From Scylla paramamosain (Eukaryota > Arthropoda > Malacostraca > Decapoda > Portunidae), in contig NC_087181.1 in assembly GCF_035594125.1 (NCBI RefSeq), positions 4,917,032-4,981,031 of the forward strand: a stretch of DNA of 64,000 nt, given 5' to 3'. Positions 44,401-54,554 of this stretch are shown here, in pieces; the first letter of the stretch is position 1, and each line of letters opens with the position of its first letter. The position numbers were made by a program, and so were the translations under genes. The notes below the pieces were generated by a model, which did not search any database, was not told the origin of the DNA, and saw only the letters and a program-made list of their open reading frames with translations.

Positions 44401-46200
44401 AGAGGTTAGCGGAACTGGCTATCTTGGGGAATTTTATGGCGAAAATTGACCTAGAGTTCCATACTTCCTGACTTTGCAGACAAGGGGGTTAGAACAGCCG
44501 CTCAAGCTGTTGTGTATGCTGATGACTGGTATCTGTTTCGTGGTCTAATAAAAAATAAAAGTAACTTTGTCTCCAAGACCGTTCCCAGCCCACTATGTAA
44601 TTTCCCCGTCAAAGCTTCAAACAGAAAACCTGTAAGCCGAGTAAGTCTCCTTGTGTCTCACAACACAAATACACCACCACTCACATATCTCCACACGTTC
44701 CCTGACAAGCACATATTGTCACAGACTTGACCATAGATAGGTGATAGAAAAAAATCTGGTCGTGCAATCGATTCATTTTGCGTCTATTTTCTTAATTTCC
44801 TAACCCCATCATCATAAGAGCCACCTATTTCTGATGAAAGATTATCTTCTCTTTCTCCCCCCTGAGACTATTGCTCTTTCAAGAAGGTTGTGAGAAGAAG
44901 GCTGTTGCTTCTTTGGAATCCACTGTTTCCGGAGGTGTGGTGCAGGCGGTTACAAGTGATATTGCCCCTGATTATTCCTATTCCCCCTACTCTATTTTGG
45001 TGAAGGTCATTACTTCCCAGTACTCTGTAAAGATCCTACAAGATACTGCATCTTCGATCTCTCTATGAGTGAGACTTAACCATATTTGTTGTGGCAGTTC
45101 TGACTAAATCTTAATCAACTACATCACTTCAACTATTTCTTTGTTTTATACCTGTGGTCCCTCATGCTAATGATTCTTGTGATACTTCCGCCACGGTTGA
45201 TGTCTCTTGCGATTCCAGTGATCTTTCAACCTCGACAGACGCCAGTGTCTCGTTGTCTTATCCCACCAAATTCTTTTAGAAGAAAACATAATTTTCTTCG
45301 TAATTTTGGAGTAACTTTTAATGTCTTCAGCTCTAATCTATAAATCGTGTAAGGTTTGTCGTCATCACCACCAGCGAGGGAGTGTAGCCCACCTTCTGTA
45401 TTAGTGTTAAGAAGCGTGGTCCCGGAAATATGTACTAGCGCAGTCCTCGGGAGTAACTGAAGACAAGACATTATTTTTCAGCGGCAAACCTCTTTGTGGT
45501 TTACCACTCCCTCTTTTCCAGGTTACGGCCTCGCTCACTAAGACTTGATTGAGACTTCTCGCCGAACTCTGGGAGGAATGAAGTTATGCCACGTATCACA
45601 ATATGAAAGATTATTTTGAAATCTTCAGGAATTACGATGATTTACAATACCAGTGCAATGTCCTTGGCAGTGATAGTGATTCTCGCGACTCAGAGTACAT
45701 TGAAATCATCATCTGTGAAACGCAGCCGAAAAGGAAGTGTGCCATACATGATGGGCGTGGCCACCACATGTGTGTCTATCATAAACACTGTCAATGTTAG
45801 ATCCAAAAGCACGAGATATATATTCTAACCTCCAGGTAATTCCCGGGCTTTTACCTGAGCTAGATGATCATTTTCCAACTGTACTTATTTTATTTATAAT
45901 TTGCTACGGGATAACACATTTGTGTGTAATGTGTGTATGTGAAACATTCACATAATTTAATGTAACTGATGTATTTCATTTTTTTTCATGGTTTTGTATT
46001 GCTTTCTCGTAAAGGCTGTGTGGTGCTGTGTACGTGAAAATATACTGCAGTGTAAATGAAAATATGGTGCTGTATGCGTGAAAATCCAGTGCTGTTTTCT
46101 TGAAAGTATGGTGGTGTGTGCGTGAAGCTGTGATGCTGTGTGTGCGGAAATATAATAATGTGTGCGTGAAGGCTGGGAAGCAATTTATCTACTCTCATGT
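44401..46200. other. Intron sequence, no supported gene
   Basis: A plus-strand stretch at 44,495-44,560 reads RTAAQAVVYADDWYLF, which resembles a reverse-transcriptase YADD box. It is too short and isolated to call an element. No other coding signal. Confidence 0.5.
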
Positions 46201-46211
46201 GATGATTATAG

Positions 46212-46459
<248 letters not shown>

Positions 46460-46883
46460 TTTATTTCAGCTTTAAGTCATTTATTGACAATGTTTAAAAG
46501 GTTATTAAGAATACCAAGTGCATGAAAAGAGGTATTAACTAAACAATAAAACAAAAACAAAAGATTTTCCATCAACGGACATTATTTTTACGCCGCGGAC
46601 TTGTACAGCTCTTGCCGCTGCTCCGCGCTGTTCACGCTTCCGTACAAGTGACGCATTAGCACTCCCTCCTCCCACTCGTCCTGATCCATGACTACTGACT
46701 CATGCCCCTTGCTTCAGGTGACGACGAATGACGAATAAGTCGGAATCTTTGTTTCAGTGTATCCACCTGGCGCTCGCTACCATTCAGCTTCCGAACGTAT
46801 TCTTTAATGTCCTCCGTTTCTGAAGGTTTTTTGACATGTAATGAAGAACCGCGACTGAAGTACCGCTGGCGCAGGCTTAGACC
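46460..46883 (-). pseudogene. cDNA-like retrocopy of an unrecognised mRNA 3' end (minus strand)
   Basis: On the minus strand a GC-rich frame (46,883-46,692) reads LRQRYFSRGSSLHVKKPSET, EDIKEYVRKLNGSERQV and TLKQRFRLIRHSSSPEARG, then meets TAG at 46,692-46,694. The adjacent frame, open from 46,713 to TAA at 46,588-46,590, reads HESVVMDQDEWEEG, MRHLYGSVNSAEQRQELYK, SAA. The two join by a one-base shift between 46,692 and 46,713. Downstream is an A/T-rich 3'-UTR-like tail with AATAAA at 46,485-46,480 and 46,465-46,460. This is followed at once by (AAT)n, as if a poly(A) tail had become a microsatellite. No intron is seen. I do not recognise the protein. Alternatives: terminal exon of a nested antisense gene with a sequence error. 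Confidence 0.5.
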
Positions 46884-47180
46884 TCATTCCGGACTTCCTG
46901 GTGATGACAGGTAGCGAGCGGCTCTGTGGACGCGGTGCACGACTCGGGAAGCCTTCCTACCCCATCACGTATCCTCGAGCGGCGCCGCCCTAGTCTCCAC
47001 TGTCACCACCCCGGAGTTTGTGTGTGGTTGTTCATATGGAGGGGCGGTGCTTTCTCTCGCCTACCCATCTTTCGTGATGTTTGTCGGCCTGGTGTATAGA
47101 TAAATAAATAGATAAATAAATAGACAGATAGATAACACGATTAACTGATTGATTGATAGGCACAAAGATGGTCACCATAA

Positions 47181-47181
47181 A

Positions 47182-47217
<36 letters not shown>

Positions 47218-47285
47218 AGACAGGTTGAGGAAAGTAAAGAGTGATCACAAAAAAGTGCCAAGATTGATAGAATTCCTTCGCGAGG

Positions 47286-47366
<81 letters not shown>
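47181..47366. repeat. Two (AC)n tracts upstream of receptor exon 2
   Basis: AC tracts at 47,181-47,215 and 47,290-47,366. The second ends 58 bp before the acceptor of the next exon. Confidence 0.95.
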
Positions 47367-47367
<1 letters not shown>

Positions 47368-47424
47368 GCTGTGAAGCATTTATTGAGTTTATTGAGTTGA
47401 TAACACGCCTCTTTGCCCCACCAG

Positions 47425-47493
47425 GTACTACCAGCCCAAGCCCGGGGTGCTGTAGATCACTAACGTGCAGCCCCAGGACCAAGGCATGTTCAG
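47425..47493 (+). CDS. Receptor exon 2: Ig1 middle, contains in-frame TAG
   Basis: Acceptor ccaccag, donor tcag|gtaagg; 69 nt. Phase carried from exon 1 gives R-YYQPKPGVL, then TAG (47,453-47,455), then ITNVQPQDQGMF-R. The 'GxLxITNV...DxGxFxC' pattern is the E-F strand signature of an Ig domain, so the frame is certain and the stop replaces one residue inside it. The exon is a multiple of three with matching phases, so skipping it would keep the frame but remove most of the Ig1 E-F region. Confidence 0.75.
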
Positions 47494-47748
47494 GTAAGGT
47501 CAGTCAAAAGGAAATATTATCACTCCTACTTTCATCGCCATTCTATTGGTATTTGGGTATTGCACTGGATTTTGACAAACTTGTGATCTGAAAATTGAAT
47601 TTGTGTAGTCTTAATAAGTCTTGCCTCAGTACATATAGTTTTCTTAATGTTCATAAAGTTTGAATTATACATTCTTTGGCCACGTGGCTTCAGCTTAATA
47701 AGATAAATAGTACTTTTCTATGTGTGTTTTTTTATTATCTCTTTTAAG

Positions 47749-47894
47749 GTGTAAAGCAATCAATGACATGCTCAATGAGGAGTTTCTGAGCAACTGGGGC
47801 TACCTCACTGTGGTCCCTCGCAAGAATGAAGAGGAGGCGGTGCTGGAATGTATCACTGACGACGAGGAGCCTGACCTTCACTGGACGAGGATAG
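47749..47894 (+). CDS. Receptor exon 3: end of Ig1, start of Ig2
   Basis: Acceptor cttttaag, donor atag|gtgggt. Reads CKAINDMLNEEFLSNWGYL-TVV (second Ig1 cysteine) and then PRKNEEEAVLECITDD (first Ig2 cysteine) and PDLHWTRI (Ig2 core tryptophan). It ends one base into a codon. Confidence 0.85.
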
Positions 47895-48348
47895 GTGGGT
47901 CGTGACTGAGTCTGATGGGACCACATTGTAATGTTGTACTACTCAATCATCTCCATGAATCCACATCATTTGTAGTGTTATCTTATTGCGTGGTGGTTTG
48001 CTTCCTTTACTACAGGATTACACATACATTGCCACATGTACACTTGTCACTCTGTGAGGGAAACGAAACTTCAGTCAGAGTATTCTTAGCTCTCAGAAGA
48101 GAATTAAACGTAATATACCGGTATAATATGAAATAAAAAAAAAATCTCTGGCAACCCATTAACCATATCAGTCTTTTATACCAGACCTGCTTCTAAAATT
48201 TACATTCACAATTACATAATTTCCTGATGTTTTATTCATTAAATACTGCAAAGAATGGTTGGTTCTCCATAACTCGCGTGCTTTGGCATTATTTCAACTT
48301 ATGCCTGAGTTTTTATCTGTCTTTCAAGTTCATCTAACCTTACCTCAG

Positions 48349-48488
48349 ATGAGACTCCCATCGCGAAAAACAGGACAATTAGAAAAGGTCAAGGGTCCCT
48401 AGTATTTCCCAGCGTCTCGGAACAAGACACCGGCGTCTACAATTGCACCGCCGTCAGCAAGAAGAGCAGGGACCCGATCAGTACTCAG
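48349..48488 (+). CDS. Receptor exon 4: second half of Ig2
   Basis: Acceptor tacctcag, donor ctcag|gtactg. Reads DETPIAKNRTIRKGQGSLVF, then SVSEQDTGVYNCTAVSKK, the D-x-G-x-Y-x-C ending of an Ig domain. NRT and NCT are potential glycosylation sites. Ends in phase 0. Confidence 0.88.
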
Positions 48489-48645
48489 GTACTGGCACTA
48501 GATTGTAAATGTAGAATTGTGCAAGTGATGGATACTTCAACGATATTGTGTATTTCAAATTTTTACAGATGTGTACGGTGTATATACAGTGTTTTTTTTT
48601 TTTTTATTATTATTGTTTTCATTACTTGTTCCTGTGCACATTCAG

Positions 48646-48915
48646 ATGATCGAGTTCACTATGATGACGCCGCCGAGGGTTCAGCTCTCCATGAGCGTCA
48701 GCAAGCGCCCCGTTCCACTCAACACCAACGTCAGCAACGGAGAGACAGTGCGGATCACCTGCGCCACGTGGGGCACACCTGCACCCTCCATCTCCTGGTA
48801 CAAGAATGGAATCCTGCACGTGGAGACTGGCCGCCACAAATTCACCAATAAAAATTCAACCAAAACCTTCAACTCGGAGGACTTATTCATTGGCATCATC
48901 ATGTCCACAGACACA
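48646..48915 (+). CDS. Receptor exon 5: most of Ig3
   Basis: Acceptor cacattcag, donor acaca|gtacgt; 90 codons. Reads MIEFTMMTPPRVQLSMSVSK, NGETVRITCATWGTPAPSIS, WYKNGILHVETGRHKF and GIIMSTDT. The B-strand cysteine, C-strand WYKNG and the start of the DTGLYQC ending (completed in the next exon) define an I-set-like Ig domain. Sites NVS and NST. Confidence 0.9.
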
Positions 48916-49285
48916 GTACGTGGCAGCTCATCGCACTTGTGTCTAAAATATTTAGTCACAATGGTTCCTAAAAATCCACATCCAGAATATTATGATTCTG
49001 CAGACTAATAAGTAATACTTTCTTTTTGCATAATTGCAGCAATTTAAGATAAAAAGATAACTTGTATTGTTTATTTCATTAATATTTAAGATATGCATGT
49101 ACACCAGTTATCTAAATGTGTGCACTCTCGCGCTCTCTTGCGAACGGTGTCTTTCGTCGTCGGGTTTAGCCAGGGACTAGAATCCGCGAATTTGTAAGAT
49201 GAGGCATCCAATTATTTATGTTTTTCATTAATGGGTATCATAGATATTCTTCTAAAGCACCCACCTCTTAATCCTTCTGCCCCAG

Positions 49286-49481
49286 GGCCTTTACCAGTGT
49301 GTGACCAGGAACAGGGCAGGTGTGGCCTCCGATGCTTTCATCCTTAACATTCCCATGGTGGCAAATTTACCCTTGCCTCCCGTCAACGTGAGTGCAGTGG
49401 CGATCGATCACGAAAGTGTGAACGTGAGCTGGATGCCCTCACCTGATAATGTATCCGGATACATCATCAACTTTATAACAG
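49286..49481 (+). CDS. Receptor exon 6: end of Ig3, start of FnIII-1
   Basis: Acceptor tgccccag, donor aacag|gtaagc. Reads GLYQCVTRNRAGVASDAFIL-NIP (Ig3 cysteine and G strand), then LPLPPVNVSAVAIDHESVNV-SWMPS (PP.NV start and tryptophan of FnIII-1) and VSGYIINF (C strand). Marks the Ig-to-FnIII switch. Confidence 0.9.
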
Positions 49482-49653
49482 GTAAGCCTCGGAAAAAAAA
49501 AATTTAATTACACCTGAAACCTGCAACTTAACTGTACATAGAAAACCTTCAAGATTACAGTAAGCTAAGCCATTTATATTTTTTTCTTATTCATGAATAT
49601 ATGGAATATTTCTAACGTTTCTTTGTCTCCTAATGCCCCCTTACCCAGTACCA

Positions 49654-49654
<1 letters not shown>

Positions 49655-49717
<63 letters not shown>

Positions 49718-49738
49718 TTTTTTTTTTTTTTTTTTTTT
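49655..49738. repeat. (CA)n-(T)n compound repeat in intron
   Basis: CA tract followed directly by a T run of ~23, 50 bp before the acceptor of exon 7. Confidence 0.95.
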
Positions 49739-49787
49739 ACCCATAACATTAAAGAACTCCAATAGTTATTTTACTGTGTGCCTTCAG

Positions 49788-49964
49788 ATAAGCAAGTTCA
49801 GGAGTTGCAGTCCCTCACCAACCAGACTTTCGCTTCGGTCAACAAGCTGCTGCCGGGTCACACCTCCATCTTCTACATCAGGTCCTTCCTTATCAGTGAT
49901 GGCTCGAAAAAAGGGCTGTTCAGTGAGGCTTCGAATTATATCACCATCAAGTTGAAAGAGGAGG
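49788..49964 (+). CDS. Receptor exon 7: second half of FnIII-1
   Basis: Acceptor gccttcag, donor ggagg|gtaaat. Reads KQVQELQSLTNQTFASVNKL, LPGHTSIFYIRSFLISDGS and GLFSEASNYITIKLKEEG. The 'L.PG..Y.IR....S..G....S' run is the E-F-G strands of a FnIII domain. Confidence 0.85.
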
Positions 49965-50219
49965 GTAAATATCACCTAATTTTTCTTGGGCAAAACTAAG
50001 AATAGAAGAATGGAAAGCAGTCCAAAAGAGGATTTTGTTTTACAGGTATTGTGTGTGAATGAAGACATGCGAACATTGACTTAACATTCCGAAGTTATAT
50101 AAAGAAATGTGTATATATTTTTGCAAGTTATAATCTCCACCCGTATTGTGATAAATTAATGCTAGCAATGCAGCTCTCTGCTGGTATATTACTATTAGTT
50201 TGTATAGTTGACAACACAG

Positions 50220-50408
50220 ATAAAATCCGAATGCCGGTGGTGACGCTATACCCTAAATCGCCCACCAAACTGTACGCGAACTGGACCCTCGTGGAGTGCA
50301 AGACCAAATGTCCCATCATGCAGCAGAACATTCAGTGGAAGAGGAAAAGAAAACACTACCATCTGGAGGAGTTCTTGCAGCCAAACGTCACGGAGTACAC
50401 CATTAATA
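50220..50408 (+). CDS. Receptor exon 8: first half of FnIII-2
   Basis: Acceptor caacacag, donor aata|gtaaga. Reads KIRMPVVTLYPKSPTKLYAN-WTLVECKTKCP, then IQWKRKRKHYHLEEFLQPN and VTEYTIN. The tryptophan of NWTL is the B-strand core. Two cysteines (ECKTKC) close together are unusual for FnIII and may form a local disulphide. Ends one base into a codon. Confidence 0.85.
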
Positions 50409-51203
50409 GTAAGACTGTGTTGAAGCTTGATGACTTACTACTTGTGATGTCGACATTCAGATCATACTATTAACAGTTTATATAGACCTGACTTGGAGTG
50501 AGATCATATTATTATCAGTTTGTATAGAACCAATGGGGAGTGAGTCTTGCAGCCCTTTAGTCCTCATTAGGTGAGACAGATGTTTTGGACACCCCATACA
50601 AGTGCTCCTTAACATTCCAAGCTTATCTCGTAAAGCAGAGACAGTCCCCCACCTGGTGTAGTTGGCTTTGGTCTGCTTCTTCTTCTATCGACTATTTATT
50701 TTTCACACATCAAACACAAGCACACTTTTTGGCCTGTACTTCGCTAATTTTATATTTGCTGATTTTTTTTTTCTTTTTCTCATAATTACTGAAGATGTGT
50801 GTGTAGTTTTTCGTTGCACTTCATCATGTAGTCACAATTTTTAGACTTGTATTTGTACAATATTTGGAGGTAAAGTAAGCTCTTACACAGTTCGAATGTT
50901 TTTCTTTTTTTTTTTTCTTTTTAGTCCTTAACCATTCATGTCCAGTACTTTACAGCTCAAGGTGCGAGCGAATGGTTAGAGTAACAATGGCTCCGTGCTT
51001 GTATCTAGCCAAAAATATATTTGAATTAATGTATAACAATGATGTACTCGTATCTACATGCAGGAAAGGGTAAGAATTGTCCTGCCACCCTCTCTATCTT
51101 CATGTCTCTCCTCTCTCGGGAGATAATCATTGAATATGGAATGTTATCAGATATGAATGGTTTCAATTTACTGGAGAATCGATGTTATTTTTCGTTCTGG
51201 CAG

Positions 51204-51391
51204 ATCTGCAGCCAAACAAATCTTACAAAGTGAGAGTCCTGTTGGCCACCAGTGCTGGCTACCCAGAACACATGATTCGGCTGCCCTGGTACACCGTCAG
51301 GATGCCACGCAGCAGCTCTGACTTGCCACGGGATAATGTCTTCCTCATCGTTCATCTCTCCACTTGCAGCCAGAGGCCCACCGAGGTCTTG
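51204..51391 (+). CDS. Receptor exon 9: end of FnIII-2, start of FnIII-3
   Basis: Acceptor ttctggcag, donor cttg|gtgagt. Reads LQPNKSYKVRVLLATSAGYP, the 'L.P...Y.VRV.A....G' signature, and MIRLPWYTVRMP closing FnIII-2. SSSDLPRDNVFLIVHLSTCS and RPTEVL open FnIII-3. Confidence 0.85.
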
Positions 51392-51621
51392 GTGAGTGCC
51401 GTTGTTGAACAACAAACGCCCTCTCGAAGTGATAGCTTTCGTCTTCAATAGTGTGAAGAGGTGTACTTACGCGGCTATTTAACAACACTGTCATAGTTAA
51501 CGCTTCAAGTAAAATCTTCAGTTTCTTAGGAGCCTTTCCAGGATTCTGTGACTTGCACTCACTATTTCTACATTACCACATTAATGATACTCAGGATTTA
51601 TGAATCTTATTTTTGCCACAG

Positions 51622-51751
51622 GTAAATTGGACGCTGGACGCCTCACTGCAGAAGGATCTTGCCAATTATCATGTGTTGTATAACACCTCCACCTCTGTCT
51701 GGCAAAAAGAACTCCCAACGACCGAAACTTCCCTAACACTCACAGATCTAG
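51622..51751 (+). CDS. Receptor exon 10: middle of FnIII-3
   Basis: Acceptor tgccacag, donor tctag|gtaact. Reads VNWTLDASLQKDLANYHVLY, NTSTSVWQKELPTTETSLTL, TDL: tryptophan, C-strand Y.V.Y and E-strand. Ends one base into a codon. Confidence 0.88.
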
Positions 51752-51895
51752 GTAACTGTGATAGAAATTAATGAAATCAGTGAAAGATAACAGTGCCCTT
51801 GTACATTTTTCTATATCCATGATAATTTGTTTAAAATTTCACATACTTAACAAAACTGAACCGCTGCTATATGTGTCATGTCTCTTATCCTAAAG

Positions 51896-52053
51896 TTCCG
51901 AGAACGTGTTACGGCGTGAAGGTCCGAGCCACCTACAGCACCGGGCGAAACAGCACCGAGTCTTACCTGAAGACCATCTGCACACTGCCACAGCCTCCCC
52001 ACATCCTCTCCCAACACTCCAACACCAACAGGATCAAAGTGAACAAGCTCAGG
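51896..52053 (+). CDS. Receptor exon 11: end of FnIII-3, start of FnIII-4
   Basis: Acceptor cctaaag, donor cagg|gttagt. Reads PRTCYGVKVRATYSTGRNS, ESYLKTICTLPQPPHILSQH and RIKVNKLR. The Y.VKVRA...TG signature closes FnIII-3 and PQPP opens FnIII-4. Confidence 0.88.
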
Positions 52054-52286
52054 GTTAGTGTTTATTCCCAGTTCTTTTTACAATCTGTTTTATAACTCTT
52101 TCTGTGAAATATGTACGCCAATGTCTATCTATAAGACTGTCACATGATCAGCTGATCTTTATACTTATAGTCTAAATTGATAATTGAGGCTTTGTTTTAT
52201 TAAGGTATATATATTTTTTTAACTGCTACATCATCTCTATCATCATCACCACTATTATCATCATCATGACCACCAGCACTGCCGCT

Positions 52287-52324
<38 letters not shown>

Positions 52325-52685
52325 TCCTCCTTCCCTGCACTGGACAACTCCTGGGCATTACCGTAGCATTTACATATTAGTATCATGACCTAGTATCTCA
52401 TCATGCATACTACTTCATATTGTTCAGTGTGACATTTAGCATTACTCTTACATCAATTTTAAGTGCTTTTTTTTTTTTTTGTCTAGAACACAAATCTTTT
52501 TTTTTCACAGATCATTCTGTTCACAATATCTATTTTCATGTCTACCTTACATTTCCAAGGCCAAGAGGTCGAATTAGGCGGAAAACTTATGATAAAGCTT
52601 AATTTTCTGCATTAGATTTGAGGAACGAAAAAAAAAAATGTGAGAAAAGTATTACCCTTCATGCTAAGTCCACCTTCCATCACAG
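52054..52685. other. Intron with (ATC)n tract
   Basis: Holds ATC/ATT-rich sequence with a perfect (ATC)n tract at about 52,287-52,323. No coding signal. Confidence 0.7.
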
Positions 52686-52913
52686 ACCAAGGTGCTGAAC
52701 ACTACCAGCATGCGCATCACCTGGAAACACACGCCGCGGAAGATCCAGGTCGACTTCTACACCATTAGGGTCGAGAACGTTGAATCAGACCCGAACAGCC
52801 AAACGGAAACACCCGAAGACAAGCGGAGTGAGGTGAAGGGGACGCATTTGGAGGCCGCGGGAAGAGGTCCTCGCAGCCCACAGCCGACGAAATACGAAGA
52901 TTCCCGAGACACG
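52686..52913 (+). CDS. Receptor exon 12: FnIII-4 core plus long charged insert
   Basis: Acceptor ccatcacag, donor cacg|gttaat; 76 codons. Reads TKVLNTTSMRITWKHTPRK, QVDFYTIRVENVES (tryptophan and C strand). It is followed by a ~45-residue hydrophilic stretch with no strand pattern (PNSQTETPEDKRSEVKG, GRGPRSPQPTKYEDSRDT). FnIII-4 is therefore unusually long between its C' and E strands. Phase 0 on both sides. Confidence 0.85.
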
Positions 52914-53002
52914 GTTAATATAAAAATATGTACATTTGGTGACGTAAATATGTAACATGATGAATATATAGTTAGTTATGGTATCCAAACTGTGCTTCTC
53001 TC

Positions 53003-53006
<4 letters not shown>

Positions 53007-53051
<45 letters not shown>

Positions 53052-53072
53052 TGATAAGGAGTCCCACACCAT

Positions 53073-53107
<35 letters not shown>
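53007..53107. repeat. (GT)n facing (AC)n, inverted pair before exon 13
   Basis: GT tract 53,007-53,045 and AC tract 53,074-53,107 are complementary and 28 bp apart. In pre-mRNA they could pair and place a hairpin about 55 nt upstream of the exon 13 acceptor. Confidence 0.9.
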
Positions 53108-53112
<5 letters not shown>

Positions 53113-53160
53113 AATCCCTGCAATCGCTCGCTAACACCTGCACGCTATACGCTCCTACAG

Positions 53161-53311
53161 GACCATGAGGTCAAGCTGTACCGAGTCACCAACCGGAAGA
53201 TGACGGTGACGAGCCTGAAGCAGGACCACAACTACAAGGTCACCGTCACGGCCTCCACCACCACGCTCACAGGTCACTCCGCCACCACCTACGTCACTCC
53301 AGATGAAGGAG
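53161..53311 (+). CDS. Receptor exon 13: end of FnIII-4
   Basis: Acceptor gctcctacag, donor ggag|gtaagc. Reads DHEVKLYRVTNRKMTVTSLK, DHNYKVTVTASTTTLTGHSA, TTYVTPDEG, the E-F-G strands with the Y.VTV.A....G.S signature. Ends one base into a codon. Confidence 0.9.
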
Positions 53312-53681
53312 GTAAGCACCGCGATTTTAATGCTCAGGACACTGTTAGGAGTGTGGCTTTACTAAATAAAATGAAAAATTAATAAAAATAATAATAAAAA
53401 CACCATCACCACCACCGCCACCGCCACCACCACCAACAACAACAACAACAGCAATGATAAAATAAATATAAGTTTCATGTGAATAGAGTGAATTTATACA
53501 GTGCTCCTTTGTGTTATCTAAAAGTTTAACAAAAATTTAATGCCATTTTATTTGACTCATATAATGTGCATCATGTTTAGCATATTTAAGAAGCAAACCC
53601 CCCTGATATCATCCATTGCTTGAGAACCATGAAAAATGTAAAACAATAAAAAAAGCCTCTAAATCTCCATTCCCCATTCAG

Positions 53682-53857
53682 TTCCCACGGCGCCGCTGAA
53701 CGTGACGTGGGTTCCTGCAAGCCCGAAAGATGCCGTTCTCACCTGGAGCCCTCCACGCCTCATCAACGGCCGTTTAGTGCACTACCTGGTGAAATTTTCT
53801 CACGATCAGCAAGAGTGGCGCAACCAGACCGTCCCTCCTGACTCCACCACCACTCAG
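53682..53857 (+). CDS. Receptor exon 14: first half of FnIII-5
   Basis: Acceptor cccattcag, donor ctcag|gttagt. Reads PTAPLNVTWVPASPKDAVLT-WSPPRLINGRLVHYLV, then KFSHDQQEWRNQTV. The 'P.APLNV...D.VLTWSPP....G.L..Y.V' start is a textbook FnIII domain. Confidence 0.92.
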
Positions 53858-54146
53858 GTTAGTCCCGCAGCTCTCCACCGACGCCCACTCACTCCTCCAG
53901 GCCACCTCTCTATCCTCCATTACCTTCCGTCCATTTCGTTTTCCTTACATGAGAGTCACAGAAAATATTAAATAAATAAATGAATGAATTGAGAACTGAT
54001 TGAACATAAAAGGAAGAAGAAAAAAGATTAAAAGGAGTAGGACGAGGAGAAGGGGTGAAAGGAAAACAGAGGCAGGAAAGAAGTTATATATCAACAATGA
54101 CCATTAAGTAGTGGCAACTGACCGCCTACTTCACGGCTACTCTCAG

Positions 54147-54282
54147 ATCCAGGACTTGGTCTCCAATACCAATTACACGGTGCTCATTGCTGGGAGGACA
54201 GGGAAGGGCGTGGGCGCCTCAACCACTGTCTACATCTACATCCGGGCAACCCTGGAACCCGAACTGCACAGAAATACTGAGT
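54147..54282 (+). CDS. Receptor exon 15: second half of FnIII-5, juxtamembrane
   Basis: Acceptor tactctcag, donor gagt|gtaagt. Reads IQDLVSNTNYTVLIAGRTGK-GVGAST, then VYIYIRATLEPELHRNTE. 'L..NT.YTV.I..RT..G.G' closes FnIII-5, followed by a short stalk before the membrane exon. Ends one base into a codon. Confidence 0.9.
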
Positions 54283-54337
54283 GTAAGTCTGCTGAGCGCT
54301 CAACTTTGTGCTTACACTCATATTCCCCTAAACTCTC

Positions 54338-54342
<5 letters not shown>

Positions 54343-54400
<58 letters not shown>
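54343..54400. repeat. (CT)n microsatellite
   Basis: About 28 CT dinucleotides in the intron before the antisense LINE copy. Confidence 0.95.
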
Positions 54401-54404
<4 letters not shown>

Positions 54405-54554
54405 ATCTATCTCGTTTTATCTGTCTCTATCTTTGTATCTAGCTGTCTACCTACCTATATATCTATCTAGCTATCTATCTATGTCTTTATCCGTATGTAT
54501 GTGTGTGGGTGTGTGTGTGTTGGTAAGGGTGCCAACATAGCTCACTATTTTTTT

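Noticed and set aside
44495..44730. Plus-strand VVYADDWYLF as a reverse-transcriptase active site
   Set aside because: Only ~16 residues resemble the YADD region; no other motif on either side, so chance or a very old remnant.
46588..46620. Short match of gagctgtacaagtccg to the end of common GFP vector sequence
   Set aside because: Only 16 bases agree and the adjoining sequence is unrelated to GFP; it lies in a coding-like retrocopy, so chance.
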